This document shows, one piece after another, positions 43,178 through 55,306 of a stretch of 64,000 bases of DNA. The notes beneath the pieces are model-generated. The model was not told where the DNA came from. It saw nothing but the letters and a program-made list of their open reading frames with translations, and ran no database searches. Numbering within the stretch: the first letter of the stretch is position 1; the number at the start of each line of letters is the position of its first letter. The stretch is from Topomyia yanbarensis. Taxonomy: Eukaryota > Arthropoda > Insecta > Diptera > Culicidae. The DNA lies in contig NC_080672.1 of assembly GCF_030247195.1 (NCBI RefSeq), positions 190,865,810 to 190,929,809 on the forward strand. The letters run 5' to 3'. The position numbers and the translations under genes were made by a program.

Positions 43178-43389
43178 ATATATCGATGTTAACGCCAGGG
43201 ATGCCAGTTGTGCGCAAAAAGGACGCAAATTGCATTTTGTTAAAAAAAGTGGTGATATGTAATGTTTTGTTTGTATTTTGTATTTTGAGGTGAAATAATA
43301 ATGTTTTATCTACCAAATAGCGATATTTTATCATTAGGAATAATAGAGCACTTTAATTAATGAATAAAAAAAGATATGCTAAACTTCAT

Positions 43390-43447
43390 TCTCATTTTTC
43401 TCGGTTTGACATCATTGGCTTTACGGCCCTAATCATATGTTAGTCGA
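43390..43447. repeat. Right-end fragment of a CTCGAC MITE
   Basis: CATTGGCTTTACGGCCCTAA then TCATATGTTAGTCGAG corresponds to the right terminus of the CTCGAC family. The left half is absent. Confidence 0.6.
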
Positions 43448-43544
43448 GAATTGGAAAGAGTAATTCTGGTATAGCATTGGTCCCATGAGCCAGTTGTCAT
43501 TGCTTCGAGACGTGAACTGGTAGGATTATAAGCGCCCGAATAGA

Positions 43545-43860
43545 AATGTACAATAACAAAACCATGATTTTCACTGTGACAGTACAGTAATTTTACAATA
43601 ATTTACAGTAAGTTTTAGTGTTATGCTACAATACAAAAACAATAAACTTTAACGTTTTTACAGTAAATTTCAATGTAAAATAGACTTTCACAGTGAAAAA
43701 GGGGGGTAGTTATGTATCTTAACATTAAAAAATCAATTCTTCTCCATACATTTTTTTCTCGAAAACAGTAAAATTTAATGTGAATGCACTGTATCAGTTT
43801 TTGGCTGTACAGTGAAATTTATTGTTACATGAAATTTTTTTGTAAATCTACTGTGAGAAC
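43545..43860. repeat. Inverted-repeat element with TTTTACAGT/ACTGTAAAA motifs
   Basis: TGTACAATAACAAAACCATG near the left is roughly mirrored by AATTTATTGTTACATG near the right. Inside, ACAGTAAATTT and ACTGTGA motifs alternate. It resembles the 52799-53210 element in motif style but is not a close copy. Confidence 0.5.
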
Positions 43861-44099
43861 TTGGCATCGAACAATGTTGAAACAGTAATAACTATAATAT
43901 TTATTGTTTTATGATTCTTTGTAGGGTACATGCTATTGTAAAATTCTATCCGGGCGGGAAGAAAATCATAGAACTTGTCCTGGAATTTAAGATTATATGG
44001 CCACCGCAACATATTTATTTCATGGACTTGTTGACTTTTCACCGAGAAAATCTAATATCTACCAATTATTATGTTTGTGTCCTAGCGTGTATAACATTT

Positions 44100-44345
44100 T
44101 CATTTTTGTTGAGCAGCCAGTCGGAAAATGAGTCGGAATTCTGGCTGGTTGTGTCACTGGAACCGGAATACTAACTAGAACCAGCCATAATTGTCTTATC
44201 TTCTTCTTGGAGTCAGAATGGATTCCAACTGAAATGCAACAATCGATTCTGAAACCGTTTGAGTCAGAATCGGTTGTTTCATTTGAGTTGGAATCCATAC
44301 TGACTCCATTCAGAAATCCGAACCGGTTCCGGAATGAGTAACTGG
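44100..44345. repeat. MITE-like fragment with GGAATACTAACTAGAACCAGCC
   Basis: It shares the hairpin motif of 4660-4810 and, further on, CGGTTGTTTCATTTGAGTTGG with GAACCGGTTCCGGAAT, which also occurs in the CACAGAGAACAGAC family (1040-1110). It seems to be a mosaic of two related families. Confidence 0.5.
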
Positions 44346-44353
44346 GGTTCTTG

Positions 44354-44667
44354 CTAGGGGCAGATCACTCTAAGAATCTATAACAAATTTGCATCAAATT
44401 GAAAAAAATGCATTTAATTTCCATTTTTGCATTAGCTTTGCACTGCCTCGCAGAAAAGTTTGTTTAACAAACGTCCTACGCTGATCCACTTTGTTCGACG
44501 TTTTGTTAAATGTAGGGCTAGTTTTTCTGTAGGGTTTTGACGTCTTACACGCAACGGAAAAACATTGCACGCAACGCAAAATACATTATGAATTTCTATT
44601 TTGATGGAAATAAATGCATTTAATTTCGCTGATTTTTAAAAATGCATCATAAGTGATCTGCCCCTAG
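44354..44667. mobile_element. hAT-like MITE with CTAGGGGCAGATCACT ends, copy 1
   Basis: A 314-bp element with inverted ends CTAGGGGCAGATCACT...AGTGATCTGCCCCTAG. It is flanked by the exact 8-bp duplication GGTTCTTG (44346-44353 and 44668-44675). An 8-bp duplication and TAGGGG-type ends are typical of the hAT superfamily. The interior has CACGCAACG repeats. Confidence 0.9.
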
Positions 44668-44735
44668 GGTTCTTGTCAAAATCCAACAGTGTCCCTAGAA
44701 TACTTCCGCTGTCAGTGTATGTTTTTCATTGAAGT

Positions 44736-44928
44736 CTCGACAAACATATGATTACGGCTTAAAAGCCAACTGTCAAAATTCACTTTGAATAGGAATTTCG
44801 GACAAACCGTAACTCGCAAATCACAGATGTTGGCAGTAGATTAAAGAGAAAAGTTGTCTTTATCGTTAACTGCTATGTACTGTATTCGGCCAGTAGCCTT
44901 TCTCTGCCGTAATCCTCTGTTTGTCGAG
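44736..44928. mobile_element. MITE, CTCGAC family, copy 3 (internally deleted)
   Basis: It is 193 bp, flanked by the 4-bp duplication AAGT (44732-44735 and 44929-44932). About 40 bp of the right arm are missing relative to copies 1 and 2, so the foldback is shortened while both termini are kept. Confidence 0.85.
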
Positions 44929-45177
44929 AAGTGGTCCCTTAACGTGAGAATATTTATTTTGCTGCTTTCAAAATGTTCATGAAAGTTTATCTACAAACGA
45001 AACGTGCAATACTGAGAGTTTGAATACGTTAGCATAGGACACATGTGCTACTATGCCAAGGCTTTTGACGGGTAAATAAAAGTATAACACTCATTCCCTT
45101 CAGGAAAGAAACTGCATTGCAGCAACAAGTTGCAAGCTAACACAGTCTTCTGTTCCGCTAAGAAAATGATCACACGA

Positions 45178-45512
45178 CTAGGGGCAGATCACTCTAAGAA
45201 TGTATAACAAATTTGCATCAAATAAGAAAAAATGCATTTAATTTCCATTTTTGCATCAGCTTGGCACTTCCTCGCAGAAAAGTTTGTTTAACAAACGTCC
45301 TAAGCTGATCCACTTTTTTCGACGTTTTGTTAAATGTAGGGCTAGTTTTTCTGTAGGGTTTTGACGTCTTACACGCAACGCAAACCACATTGCAGGCAAC
45401 GCAAAAACATTGCACGCAACGCAAAATACATTATGAATTTCTATTTTGATGGAAATAAATGCATTTAATTTCGCTGATTTTTAAAAATGCATCACAAGTG
45501 ATCTGCCCCTAG
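45178..45512. mobile_element. hAT-like MITE with CTAGGGGCAGATCACT ends, copy 2
   Basis: A 335-bp copy flanked by the exact 8-bp duplication TCACACGA (45170-45177 and 45513-45520). It has one extra CATTGCAGGCAACGCAAA-type internal unit compared with copy 1, which accounts for the 21-bp length difference. Confidence 0.9.
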
Positions 45513-45520
45513 TCACACGA

Positions 45521-46293
45521 TCAACTGCTGAGTGTCTTAATCTAGTAAGTACATATCTATCCGTGATTTCTCGATTAAACTTGTAGTTTAAATAATTCAT
45601 TTTCGAACAAATTGATGAGCTTTTCATAGTGCCCAGCAAACATTGGATGTTTTATTTTAAAAGGGAACTGTGGCTAGTGGTGACCCTGGTGAATTGTAAA
45701 CTACGTTAACATCCGTCATGTTGTGAATAGTAAACATGTTAACTACTGTCAAATGGTATAAGCTTGCATTTCATCATTGTATCATGTTATATGAACAGCG
45801 TTCTTATTATTGTCTCATTTTTATTTGTGGTATTTTTTAACTATTTTCGAGCCAGCATCGTGTGTCACGATCATTACATTTTCTCGAATAGCCATCCGCA
45901 ACAAGATTGCTTTGACATGATAATAAAACCTTAAGGACGTCCGCACAGACACTCAGTTCTCTAATCTAGTCTGAACGATGCTAGACTAGATTGCTTATGC
46001 GAAAAAGCTTTTACAATATTTGATAAATATTTGGTAACATAATCATCGATTAGGATATCAAGTCATATAATTAATTTAAAATGAGATGATTCAATATCCT
46101 ATAGACTCCAGAAGTTCCGCAACGGCACTGCAAGAGTAGGTTTATCACGTACCTACTGCTTCCCAAATCGTAATGCCCATTTGTTTCTTATTTAACCTAA
46201 ATTTTTAGCTGTCTTTGTTTCGAAATTAATACAACTTTTATAAATTTTGAATAACGATCACTAATGTTCGTATATTATTGAAAACCTTTTAAC
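45521..46293. other. No recognised feature
   Basis: Unassigned; a short hairpin CTAATCTAGTCT...AGACTAGATTGC lies near 45960-45995. Confidence 0.4.
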
Positions 46294-46295
46294 TA

Positions 46296-46573
46296 CAGTC
46301 GTGATTCGCTGGTTGGACACTTTTTAACTGGACCGCTTTTTATTTGGACCTCCGCTAGTTGGATCATTGTCCAATTAAAAAGCATCTGAACGTCAAAATC
46401 TCGTGTCAAATTTACTTTGACAATCAATCTGACAATATTTAGAGATATGAACAGATGCATTTACACTGCCAACATCTCCTTTGGAGAGTTTTTGACATTT
46501 GTCAGTCGGTCCAAATAGCAAATCAAATTTGTTAGTTGGACAAGACTGTGGCCCAACCAGCAAATCACGACTG
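46296..46573. mobile_element. MITE with CAGTCGTGATTCGCTGG ends, copy 2
   Basis: A 278-bp copy with TA on both sides (46294-46295 and 46574-46575). It is highly similar to 5965-6238 and confirms the element boundaries and TA target. Confidence 0.87.
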
Positions 46574-46575
46574 TA

Positions 46576-47151
46576 TTTTATATCGCAATATGCCTGTGCG
46601 ACATACGTATGAACAGTATGAATGCTATGACAAGACGTGACAATAGGGGGGGGGGGGGTCGTTTTTGTTCCAATTTTACGTCAGAATGGTCCAGCTCCTG
46701 ATTGGTTGATTCTGACTTTTTGCACCGTACGCAATCTTACTGCAGGGATATCGAAATGACGTTTGGCAGTGTTGCTACATTTATAGGTAAAGATTGTCAT
46801 TACTTTTGACAAATAAAACTATGATCGTTAAAAAAGTAAAAATGAAACTGTTTCAGTTGAACTGAAATTGTGCGGCAAAGCGTAACAAATGATTATCATG
46901 CATTTACCGTATACGTGGCTAATTAACTTTAACAAAAATACGACAGAAACCACACTAGAATCTACAATTATTCAGAAAATGGCTTCATAAAACCTTACTA
47001 AATACCCATGACATGGAAAATCGGTTCCCTTCACCAATATTGTGGATTCAAGATATATAATATGGTCAGCATAAAATAAATTAACGACTCCATTTTCACT
47101 AATAAAAAGAGCAACACTGTTCAGAAGATTTCGGCAGGGTGAAAATGTGCG
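46576..47151. other. No recognised feature
   Basis: It contains a run of 13 G at 46646-46658, and otherwise unassigned AT-rich DNA. Confidence 0.4.
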
Positions 47152-47215
47152 AAAAGAAGAGTGTTTTTTTTTACAATGGAGAAGACCTTTACGTCCTAGC
47201 CCAGTAAACGTGCTA

Positions 47216-47708
47216 TAGGGATCTTTAATTTGGAAAAATTGTGTCAGTTTTACATAGGTATTGATAGCGGGTGTCCTTACGAGCACACTCATATCATTTT
47301 TAAACTTTAATTATTCTTTTCTGATTTTTAAATTAAAAAAATTCAAATTAAATTCAACCAACAAACTGACAGTTGTCCTGCTAAATGACGTATCTGCAAA
47401 TATCTCGTTCGCCTCATTGTTAACCGGGACAGCACCCCACTCAGCATGATCTAGTACTTTTGCTATCCTCTAGCAGGCTGCCATCCCAAGTTTCATATGC
47501 AAACTATGGTAGATCTGATAAGGCAACCTATAGAATCGTGCAAGTCGCATGGGCTTGGATGTGTTATCGTCCTAAAAGGAAACAAACTAAAAAATGTTTT
47601 TTTTTCAATAGTTTCTGGCCTACAAATTGAAAAAGGACTAAGATATTAACTCACGGTACTATTCTGCATCAGGATATGCCTTAACCCGCACACCCCTAAA
47701 GATCCCTA
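47216..47708. mobile_element. Inverted-end insertion in the R1 3' UTR
   Basis: It begins TAGGGATCTTTA and ends TAAAGATCCCTA. The empty site is visible in R1 copy 1, where GTGCTA is followed directly by TTAGTAG (26790s). No unambiguous duplication is present (TA is possible). The interior is AT-rich and non-coding. Confidence 0.72.
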
Positions 47709-47904
47709 TTGGTAGGGTCCAATCTACCACACGGGGTGCACTGGGGGCGTGTCGGGCTCGAATGGTGACCAGCCATTAATACCGACTAAACTCCATTGGG
47801 CTCCGCCATCATTCCTCCCAGGAACTACCTCTCGGTATTACTTCTGGGGGGATGCCTGTACTAAATGTACTCATTCACTCTCACTCACGCGTTCATACGT
47901 CCTG

Positions 47905-48345
47905 TATGAGGCTTACTTGGGTGCTTTCTCAATCGCACTTTGATTCACTCTCAAACACTCCCACATGAGGCTGACTTTTGTGCTCACCTTTTTCGTTCCT
48001 TGCGAGGCTGACTTGTGTGCTCACCTTACTCATTCCTTGCTAGGCTTACTTTTGTGCTCGCCCCACCCATACCGTGTGAGGCTGACTTGGTTGCTCACCC
48101 TATCACCTGATTCACTCTCAATCGTGCCACTCTATTGTACCTTTGTCACTCCCCCTGGCATCCCATGTGGGACATTTTTCTTAGGCCCCACTTCTGACAT
48201 ACCATGCGAGGCTGACTTGTGTGCTCACCTTTTTCATTCCTTGCTAGGCTGACTTTTGTGCTAGCCTCTACCATACCATGTGAGGCTGACTTTTGTGCTC
48301 ACCCTTAACATGCCGTGTGAGACTGACTTGGATGCTCACCCTTTC
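47905..48345. repeat. R1 3'-UTR minisatellite, copy 2
   Basis: About nine TGAGGCTGACTT..GTGCTCACC units and only one of the higher-order blocks that occur twice in copy 1. This gives a direct view of array contraction or expansion between element copies. Confidence 0.82.
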
Positions 48346-48579
48346 ACTCCTCTGCCACGCCATGAGGTATCGATAGCTAAGTCCCAACATACTACGCTAC
48401 GACCCTCCCGTCTTGGCATGAGGCAGTCCACCTATACACTCACTCTTCTGTCTTGCTTCGGGGTGGCTGGATTTACCCCTTACGCGGTTGCCATTCGCAG
48501 CGCCAAACCTGCCTCGGCATGAACAGACCATTCACTCCCTTTTTTGCGCTTGACCTTTTTCGCTCCAGCTAACCAATCA

Positions 48580-50530
48580 CTAGTTAGCCGTGCCCGTCGT
48601 CTGTTGCTCGGTTCGCCAGATTACCTGTAGCCGACTGGCAATCTGGATGGTAGCAGCCGAGACTGCGTTCCACTTCTCCACCGATTGACACATCCGCTGA
48701 ATAAGGGTATCAGGGGTTGTGTCCCAGCCACAGACGTCAAGCATTGCTCTTCTTTCGACGTCGAACCGATGACATACGAACAGTATGTGTTCGGCAGTTT
48801 CGTCTACACCTGGGCAGTCCGGGCAGACTGGGACCTCCGCGTGCCCGAACCTGTTGAGGTACTGTCGGAAACAGCCATGGCCTGACAGGAATTGTGTCAG
48901 ATGGAAGTGAACTTCCCCATGGGGTCTTCCCACCCAGCTCGATATGCTAGGTATCAGCCGGTGGGTCCACCTACCTTTCGAGGAGTTGTCCCACTCACGC
49001 TGCCATCTGGCGACCGAGGTCACCCTGGTGCGCTCGCGGGCTCCCCTATTTCCACGTAGTTCAAAGCACTCCTCATCTTCCCGAATGACCAGCCCGACTG
49101 GCATCATGCTCGCTATCACGCAGGATGCATCGTGTGATACCGTGCGGTAGGCAGATATCATTCTGAGGCACATCACGCGGTAGGTGCTCTCCAGTTTCTG
49201 TAGGTAACTGGTTACCCTCAGTGCTCTTGACCATGACGGACCGCCGTACCTGAGGATAGATACGGCAACGCCTGCCAGTTACTTACGTCTACTGGCGCAC
49301 ACCTTTAAGCTGTTGGACATCATTCTCTATAGAGCCGCAACAGCAGTCGACGCTCTCTTGCATGTATAGTCGACATGGCTGCCGAAGGTCAGCTTGTCGT
49401 CTATAATGACTCCGAGAGACTTCAGACTTCGCTGTGAAGTGATCGCGACTTCTCCCACATGGATAACTGCATGTTGTGCCGACTTGCGGTTGTTGACGAT
49501 AACTACCTCCGTCTTATGATGAGCGAGCTCCAGGCCTCTCGCGCTCATCCATTCCTCCACCGTGCTGATCGCGTGTTCTGCGGTTAGTTCTACCTCAGGA
49601 ATTGACTCCCCGTAGACCTCCAAGGTTACGTCGTCAGCAAAGCCGACGATCTTGACTCCAGGAGGGAACTTCAGTCTTAGAACCCCGTCATACATGAGGT
49701 TCCATAGCACCGGGCCTAGGATCGAGCCCTGCGGGACTCCGGCGGTAATCGGAACCCTTTTCTGACCGACATCGGTCTCGTATAGCAGTACGCGGTTCTG
49801 GAAGTAACTTTCCAAGATCCGGTACAGACCCACCGGTAGGCTAAGCCGGTGTAACGAGAGCGCGATGGCATCCCAGCTTACGCTGTTGAATGCGTTCTTC
49901 ACGTCGAGTGTCACTAACGCACAGTATCGAATACCTCGCCTTTTTCGTTGGATCGCTATCTCGGCAGTATTTATCACTGAGTTGAGAGCATCCACTGTGG
50001 ACTTACCCTTCCGAAAGCCAAACTGGTTGCTTGACAGACCGTCCGTACCTTCCGCGTACGGGGTTAGCCTGTTGAGGATGATCCTCTCAAGCAGTTTGCC
50101 AGTCGTGTCGATCAGACAGATTGGTCTGTACGCCGATGGGTCGCCTGGCCTTCCCGGGCTTCGGCAACAGCACCAATTTCTGCCTCTTCCATCTATCGGG
50201 GAATAGGGCACTCGTCAAGGCATCTCTGCATAGCTAGCCTGAACATGTTCGGGTTCGCTATGATCGCTGCCTTGAGAGCGTTGTTTGGAACTCCATCCAG
50301 CCCTGGAGCTTTGTTCATTGCTAGGGATTTAGCCACTGCGAGTAGTTCTTCATTCGTCACTGGAGCCACCATTTCGGCCGTGCCCGCACTGTCTCGTAGT
50401 GCAGGCGGCCAGGGGCTTGTGGCTCGAGACGGGAAGAGTACTTCGATAATCGTTGCCAACTGGTCCGGAGACCGTTCTGGGGGTGAGGAGCCCCCTTTGG
50501 TCTTGGCCATCACAATCCGGTAGGCGTCAC
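48580..50530 (-). pseudogene. R1 ORF2 fragment, copy 2
   Basis: From the 5' side: NPWGDAYRIVMAK, LAMNKAPGLDGVPN, then two nearby frameshifts (about 50208 and 50155) across DRWKRQKLVLLP. It continues with SAYRPICLIDTTGKLLERII, FGFRKGKSTVDALNS, LVTLDVKNAFNSVSW, AGVPQGSILGPVLWN and FADDVTLEV. The frame breaks near 49327 and resumes to the C-terminus with VCPDCPGVDETAEHILFVC and ends TTGTAN at 48580. Motifs A, B and C are intact in this copy, but the ORF is not. Confidence 0.85.
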
Positions 50531-50589
50531 CCCACGGATTCGCGTTGGCACTCTCACACAGGTAAAAGAAGAGTTTTGAAGGAAAAATA

Positions 50590-50900
50590 AAGCTACCAGT
50601 ACACTGTTTGTAATAACGTCAAATATTTGACATATTTCGTGAAATAAATTTGAACTGCTGTGTACTGGCTCTTCAAATATTTGATCAAACACAGTTTGCC
50701 GAATTTTTCATTCGTGTTTGTCAAAGCGATTATTTGTCTATTTGTCAAACAGTGTACTGACCAGTTTGTCAAAAGTTCAAACAGCGTAACGCTGCAGTTT
50801 GTCAAACTTGTCGATGGAGAAGTTTGTCAAGCTTGTTGATGGAGAAGTTTGTCAAACTTGTTTATGGAGAAGTTTGACAAACGTGCTTTGCTCATTCAGG
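50590..50900. repeat. AAATATTTGAC palindromes and a ~26-bp tandem GTTTGTCAAACTTGT repeat
   Basis: At 50790-50885 the unit GAAGTTTGTCAAACTTGTTG(ATG) is repeated about four times. Upstream, TCAAATATTTGA occurs twice, with several TTTGTCAAA palindromes. It has no coding function. Confidence 0.65.
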
Positions 50901-52798
50901 ATAGCAAAATACGCCGTACGCGAAGCTGATTTGTTTTGACAGAATTTGTTGTCAAAACGAAAAAAAGTTAAGGTTTGAAATTCGGCTGATTGATTGATTG
51001 TTTTATTTACGTGACTTTAAGGGACCACTTCAACGGAAAAATTATATCGACGATGAAAGTGTTTTAGGAACACTGTTGATTACTTTGATGGGTTATGGCA
51101 AGACACGCATTACAAATAAATGAGCGTTACATCTGAAAAGGTCCTTTAGTTGTTACACAAATTAATAACATGCGAATAATGTCGATTTTGCATGAAGCTG
51201 ATCTCAGATGCGTGCCTAAAGTTTTTTCAGCATTGAACAAAACACCGAATTGGGTTCTTACATGAATTGCAGCATGGATTCCTTTTTATCACCACTGGTG
51301 TTGTGTGAATCCACTCAGCTTCTTCAAAAACGATTGGAGAAATGAAGTAGGTTTTCAAACTGATTTCTAAAGAAAAATTATATAGGAGAATCGAAGAATT
51401 CAATGCAAGTCAGTTGCAATGTAATTGACTGTGACGACGCTTTCCAGATACTAAGTTGCCTTTTCTTCCAATAATCATCTGCCAAGCATTACTGATACCA
51501 GCTGGAAACTTTCACGTCAATACAATACAGCGTTTACTCCTGTGTGTGGAGCGTATAGCTAATTTAAAAAAAACGACTGTTTATAAGTCCTTGGGTATAA
51601 CTAGTTTTGCTTCAACAGATTTTTTATTGTAGAAGTTTTCAACCATAACTCCTTGTTCAGGATTAGGAAAACCCGTGCGATGGTTTCGAATCGGACCCAG
51701 GTGAGCTGCGTACCACACAATCCATTTATAAACTATATTGTAACCGCGCCTTTCAAGAGATTTCGAAGCAGACATTCAGTATATAGGACAATTGCAAGAA
51801 ATGAACACCACGACACTGAAAGTATTTGCAGATCGGTTCATGAACATACGACGAAAGTCTCATTGGATGTCAATTGCTGCGTATCTAGTCCTCATAGTCG
51901 ATGACCGTACGTCGTCCTAGGAAAGGAAGACTACATATCACCTGCAATCTTGTCTATTTTTTTCGCCCGCTGACCATCTCTTGTCCTTCTGTTGGATCAG
52001 CTGTTGTTATATGAACGACGGGGATGTTATTCAAGCAATTGTCGCAATTCGTGTTCCATACGTTGTCTTCATGGTTTATGTTATATCTGCTGCCCACCAT
52101 AAAGGTTTCACAATACCTTCCACTCGAAAACACTGAGGGTGCTTTGGTCCTTTGGCAGCACTACAATATCACTATCCTCTGTCTCTTCTCCTTGTTTCTG
52201 AGGTTCGCATGGTACTTGGTCGTTTCTTACCGAACATGCTATTCACTTGACTAGTACCATGACTGAATGTTATAAACCACACCATTACGTGGATTTGTTT
52301 CAAAATTTTGTCTTAGAAGGGTTACTAGCTACAAAAACAATTGTTCAGTTATTTATAATATAACAAACAAGACCTCGCATTGTTTACTCATCCACCAGCT
52401 CTCGATCATACGCTGCTGTAACCCTTTACCGATATTGAAAACGTGCCTGACCTGGCAGTACAGAGATATAGAACTGGTCTTTCAAAACAGTAATGAAATG
52501 TCCGAGGTCCATTCAAAAAGAATTCATGAATTCAGTACATTTGCATCCGTTGTTCCGTTTTGCGTTGAATCTTGGGATTTACTTTGTTTTTGTTGACGCC
52601 TAAATTGACACATTTTGACGATTTTTTGCGTAGAACATATTGCAAAGGGGCGTAATCGTACACCATGCTCCTGCACACAGTCCGTAAGGTGAACGAAAAA
52701 AATGGTAATCCTCGTAAGTAGTTGAAAATAATGGTCTATATCAAACGAACACACTAAGCCAGCCAAAAGTTGCTCAGTAATTTCTTTTGACGACATGC
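50901..52798. other. Long stretch without recognised gene
   Basis: Open frames of 60-90 codons on both strands (51581-51904, 52024-52254, 52524-52796) show no recognisable motif or repeat. Nothing else can be supported. Confidence 0.4.
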
Positions 52799-53210
52799 AC
52801 AGTAAAATGATATTTTTACGGAGCTGTCAGCAAATTGTTTAAAAAATTGCGGTAAAGTTTTCATTTTTTAGCGATTTTCAGTAAATTTTCGAATAATTTG
52901 CTGAAACCCGCAATATTTTTCACTGAATTTATCAGTACTTCTGGTTTTTTCGGTACATAAACATTATCCAGTTAAATACTGACTGATTGTTCGGCAAAAT
53001 TGTACCAGCATTACCGAACCTCGTCAAAAACTTACAAAACGGGTACAGTAAATCACTTGTCAAGTCGCCATTTTTAGAGGAAACTGCTGACTGACCAGTA
53101 TTTTTTGACTTTTGGGTAGAACGGATTGCGGAGAGTTCGGTAACCGAATTGTTTTACTGAATTGATTACCGAACGGTTTGCTGTTCAAAACCCCAGTAAA
53201 ATTTTACTGT
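52799..53210. mobile_element. MITE with ACAGTAAAAT ends
   Basis: It begins ACAGTAAAATGATATTTTTA and ends GTAAAATTTTACTGT. Internal TTCGGTAACCGAA and CAGTAA motifs are present in both orientations. No clear target duplication is seen. Confidence 0.55.
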
Positions 53211-54573
53211 ACCCAGTAATTCAAATTAAGTGTGAATATATTAATTTTATTCGTCAAATGTGCATGCAATGAACCATCAATTTGAATACGCTTGTATGGT
53301 ACCCGGTAAACTTGAGTTTATCTTTTGTTATACAGAATACTTACAAAAGTCACATGTTATGTGTCGTGCAATATGATAGATGTCAGCTTATTACATTGCA
53401 ATTATTATACTGATACAAATTTATCTCCGAAATAAACATACAGTTACAATGTACAACAATGCCCTTAGTAGCATGTGAAAAAATAAAACATCGATTCCCC
53501 TAATGTAATGTAAACCCTTTTCACCTTGCGGCCTAGATTTAGAATTTGACATCAATGCAAGTCAAGTCATTTGTATCAACAAACAAGCGAAATTGTGGCT
53601 AGCTGGCCATGAGATATGATTTTATCAAAAAAGCTTTCACACTGTAACAAACGATCGATAATGAATGGTCAATTATGCTAGCAAATGTTCATAGCTTTAT
53701 TTCAAAGAAATGAGATAAACGCTTACCTGTATTACTTTTTCCGAAATAAAACTTACTCTCAAAGACTTTTTTCATGTTCACATTTTACTATGATGCAATA
53801 TGTGTGTTTCGCAAGATTACATATCCAATTTTGACCACAATCTAATGGTTTTCACGTAGTGCTCGAAAGCCTTCTGATATGCTATAGTGTTGCCGATGGA
53901 CATGTAAACAAACATGTTTTTACACAAAACTTACGGACAGGAAATTTCTGTTTCGGCACTATTTTTCAGGGAACTATAAATTAGGAAAACTTCTAATACT
54001 TATCATAAAGGGATCAAGGTATGTTGAGTGAGTTCTATTATTTACTTACGGAGATAAATGACCCAGAGTGCTGCAGTGTCAGAGAGCGCCATACTGCGGC
54101 GATCTGAACTGAGATGCAGATTTTTGGGACAGGAAATCTTCGTAACGGATAAACATTTTGATTCACTGAGCGTTTCTAAATGTTTCCCGACTTTTATTTT
54201 AGGTACCAAAGAATAATGGAGGCAATGCACATTACCAATGCATAGGAAAACGTGAAAACATACAGATGCGCTATTATCACAGATAACATTGAAGTGGTCC
54301 GTTAAATAAAATAATTCATTCACGTTAAAAAAAATTCGGCGCCATTTTGATATTGTTGGTATTTGTTTAGAAGTGGCAGAGCTTTAGGTTTTCCCCTGGT
54401 CAAATTCCGTGCGAAATCCCGTGACCCGTTTCCTAAACTTTAAACTTGGTGTAACAGAGAATATTGATTGGTATTTGTTTTGATTTAATTACAATCTGCA
54501 TATTATGCTTCAAATGAGGTCAAAAATGTTATGAATCCAAAAAGTAAAATATTAGATTTATACAGAGATAAAT
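53211..54573. other. No recognised gene
   Basis: AT-rich; the 93-codon minus frame at 54042-54323 has no motif. Confidence 0.4.
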
Positions 54574-54898
54574 AAAATTCGAAAATGCACACATAACAGT
54601 TTTTGCAACCGGCCGAGACGGTTGTGCCTCCAGGTGGAAGGTTTTGTTCTCGAGAGTGACGGAGTGCGAGGCGCTGTATGCGTTTTTGTGGGAGAGAGAG
54701 ACCAGTTTGTTAAGTGTGAGTCGACAGTTGATACGTCGGAGGCGTGGTCAACGGCATCCTCTACAAGTGGTGTTTTGACAGCAAACCGCGGGTAGACGAA
54801 TTTACCTACCGCGGTGGCAGAAATCGATATACGACACACAGAAAAAATATATTGTATTGGTGTCGTCGGGTAATTCTAATCGACGAGAGGGGAAGCGT

Positions 54899-55180
54899 CA
54901 CAGGTAGACCCATTTGCTCTATTTGTCTACCGCAGAAGTGGTACGACGAATAAGGAAAACAAGTGGCACCGAAAAATGCCGCATGGACAGTGGGATTTTC
55001 GCAGCAAGCCACAGGTAGCCACATTTTTCTGGCGGGGTGGAAACGGAGAGAGCGTGCTTGTGGTGGCGATACCGACGAGCAGCTTAACCGGAGAGAGTTT
55101 TAAAGTGTTGCAGGTAGGCCTATTTCTCTACTGAAGAAGCAACGCGACGAAGAAGGACAGAAAGTGTCACATTATCAAAC
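54899..55180 (+). repeat. Imperfect direct repeats in the I-element 5' UTR
   Basis: CAGGTAGACCCATTTGCTCT, leading to GACGAATAAGGAAAACAAG, recurs about 210 bp later as CAGGTAGGCCTATTTCTCTA with GACGAAGAAGGACAGAAAG. A third partial phrase is CAGGTAGCCACATTTTTCTG near 55012. This could be a repeated promoter monomer, by analogy with other LINE families; that is inference. Confidence 0.5.
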
Positions 55181-55306
55181 AACGGGCACCGAGTTTACAA
55201 CGTAACACATGAGGTGTGTTCTACCGGTGTCTTCTTCACCTAAGAGATAGCAGATAACAGGTACATTTTTCATTCCTTTTTGTGATAGTTTTTCTTGTTA
55301 GGTAAA

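Larger units (their letters stand above)
47163..50563 (-). mobile_element. R1-clade non-LTR retrotransposon, 5'-truncated copy 2
   Basis: It is flanked by the 11-bp duplication AAAAGAAGAGT (47152-47162 and 50564-50574), with antisense poly(A) at its left end. It is longer at the 5' side than copy 1 and includes the region before the first reverse transcriptase motifs. A 493-bp element (47216-47708) sits in its 3' UTR. The element is not within rDNA. Confidence 0.87.

Noticed and set aside
46646..46658. Run of 13 G as a regulatory or quadruplex element
   Set aside because: A single uninterrupted homopolymer without further G tracts; it may be sequence noise.
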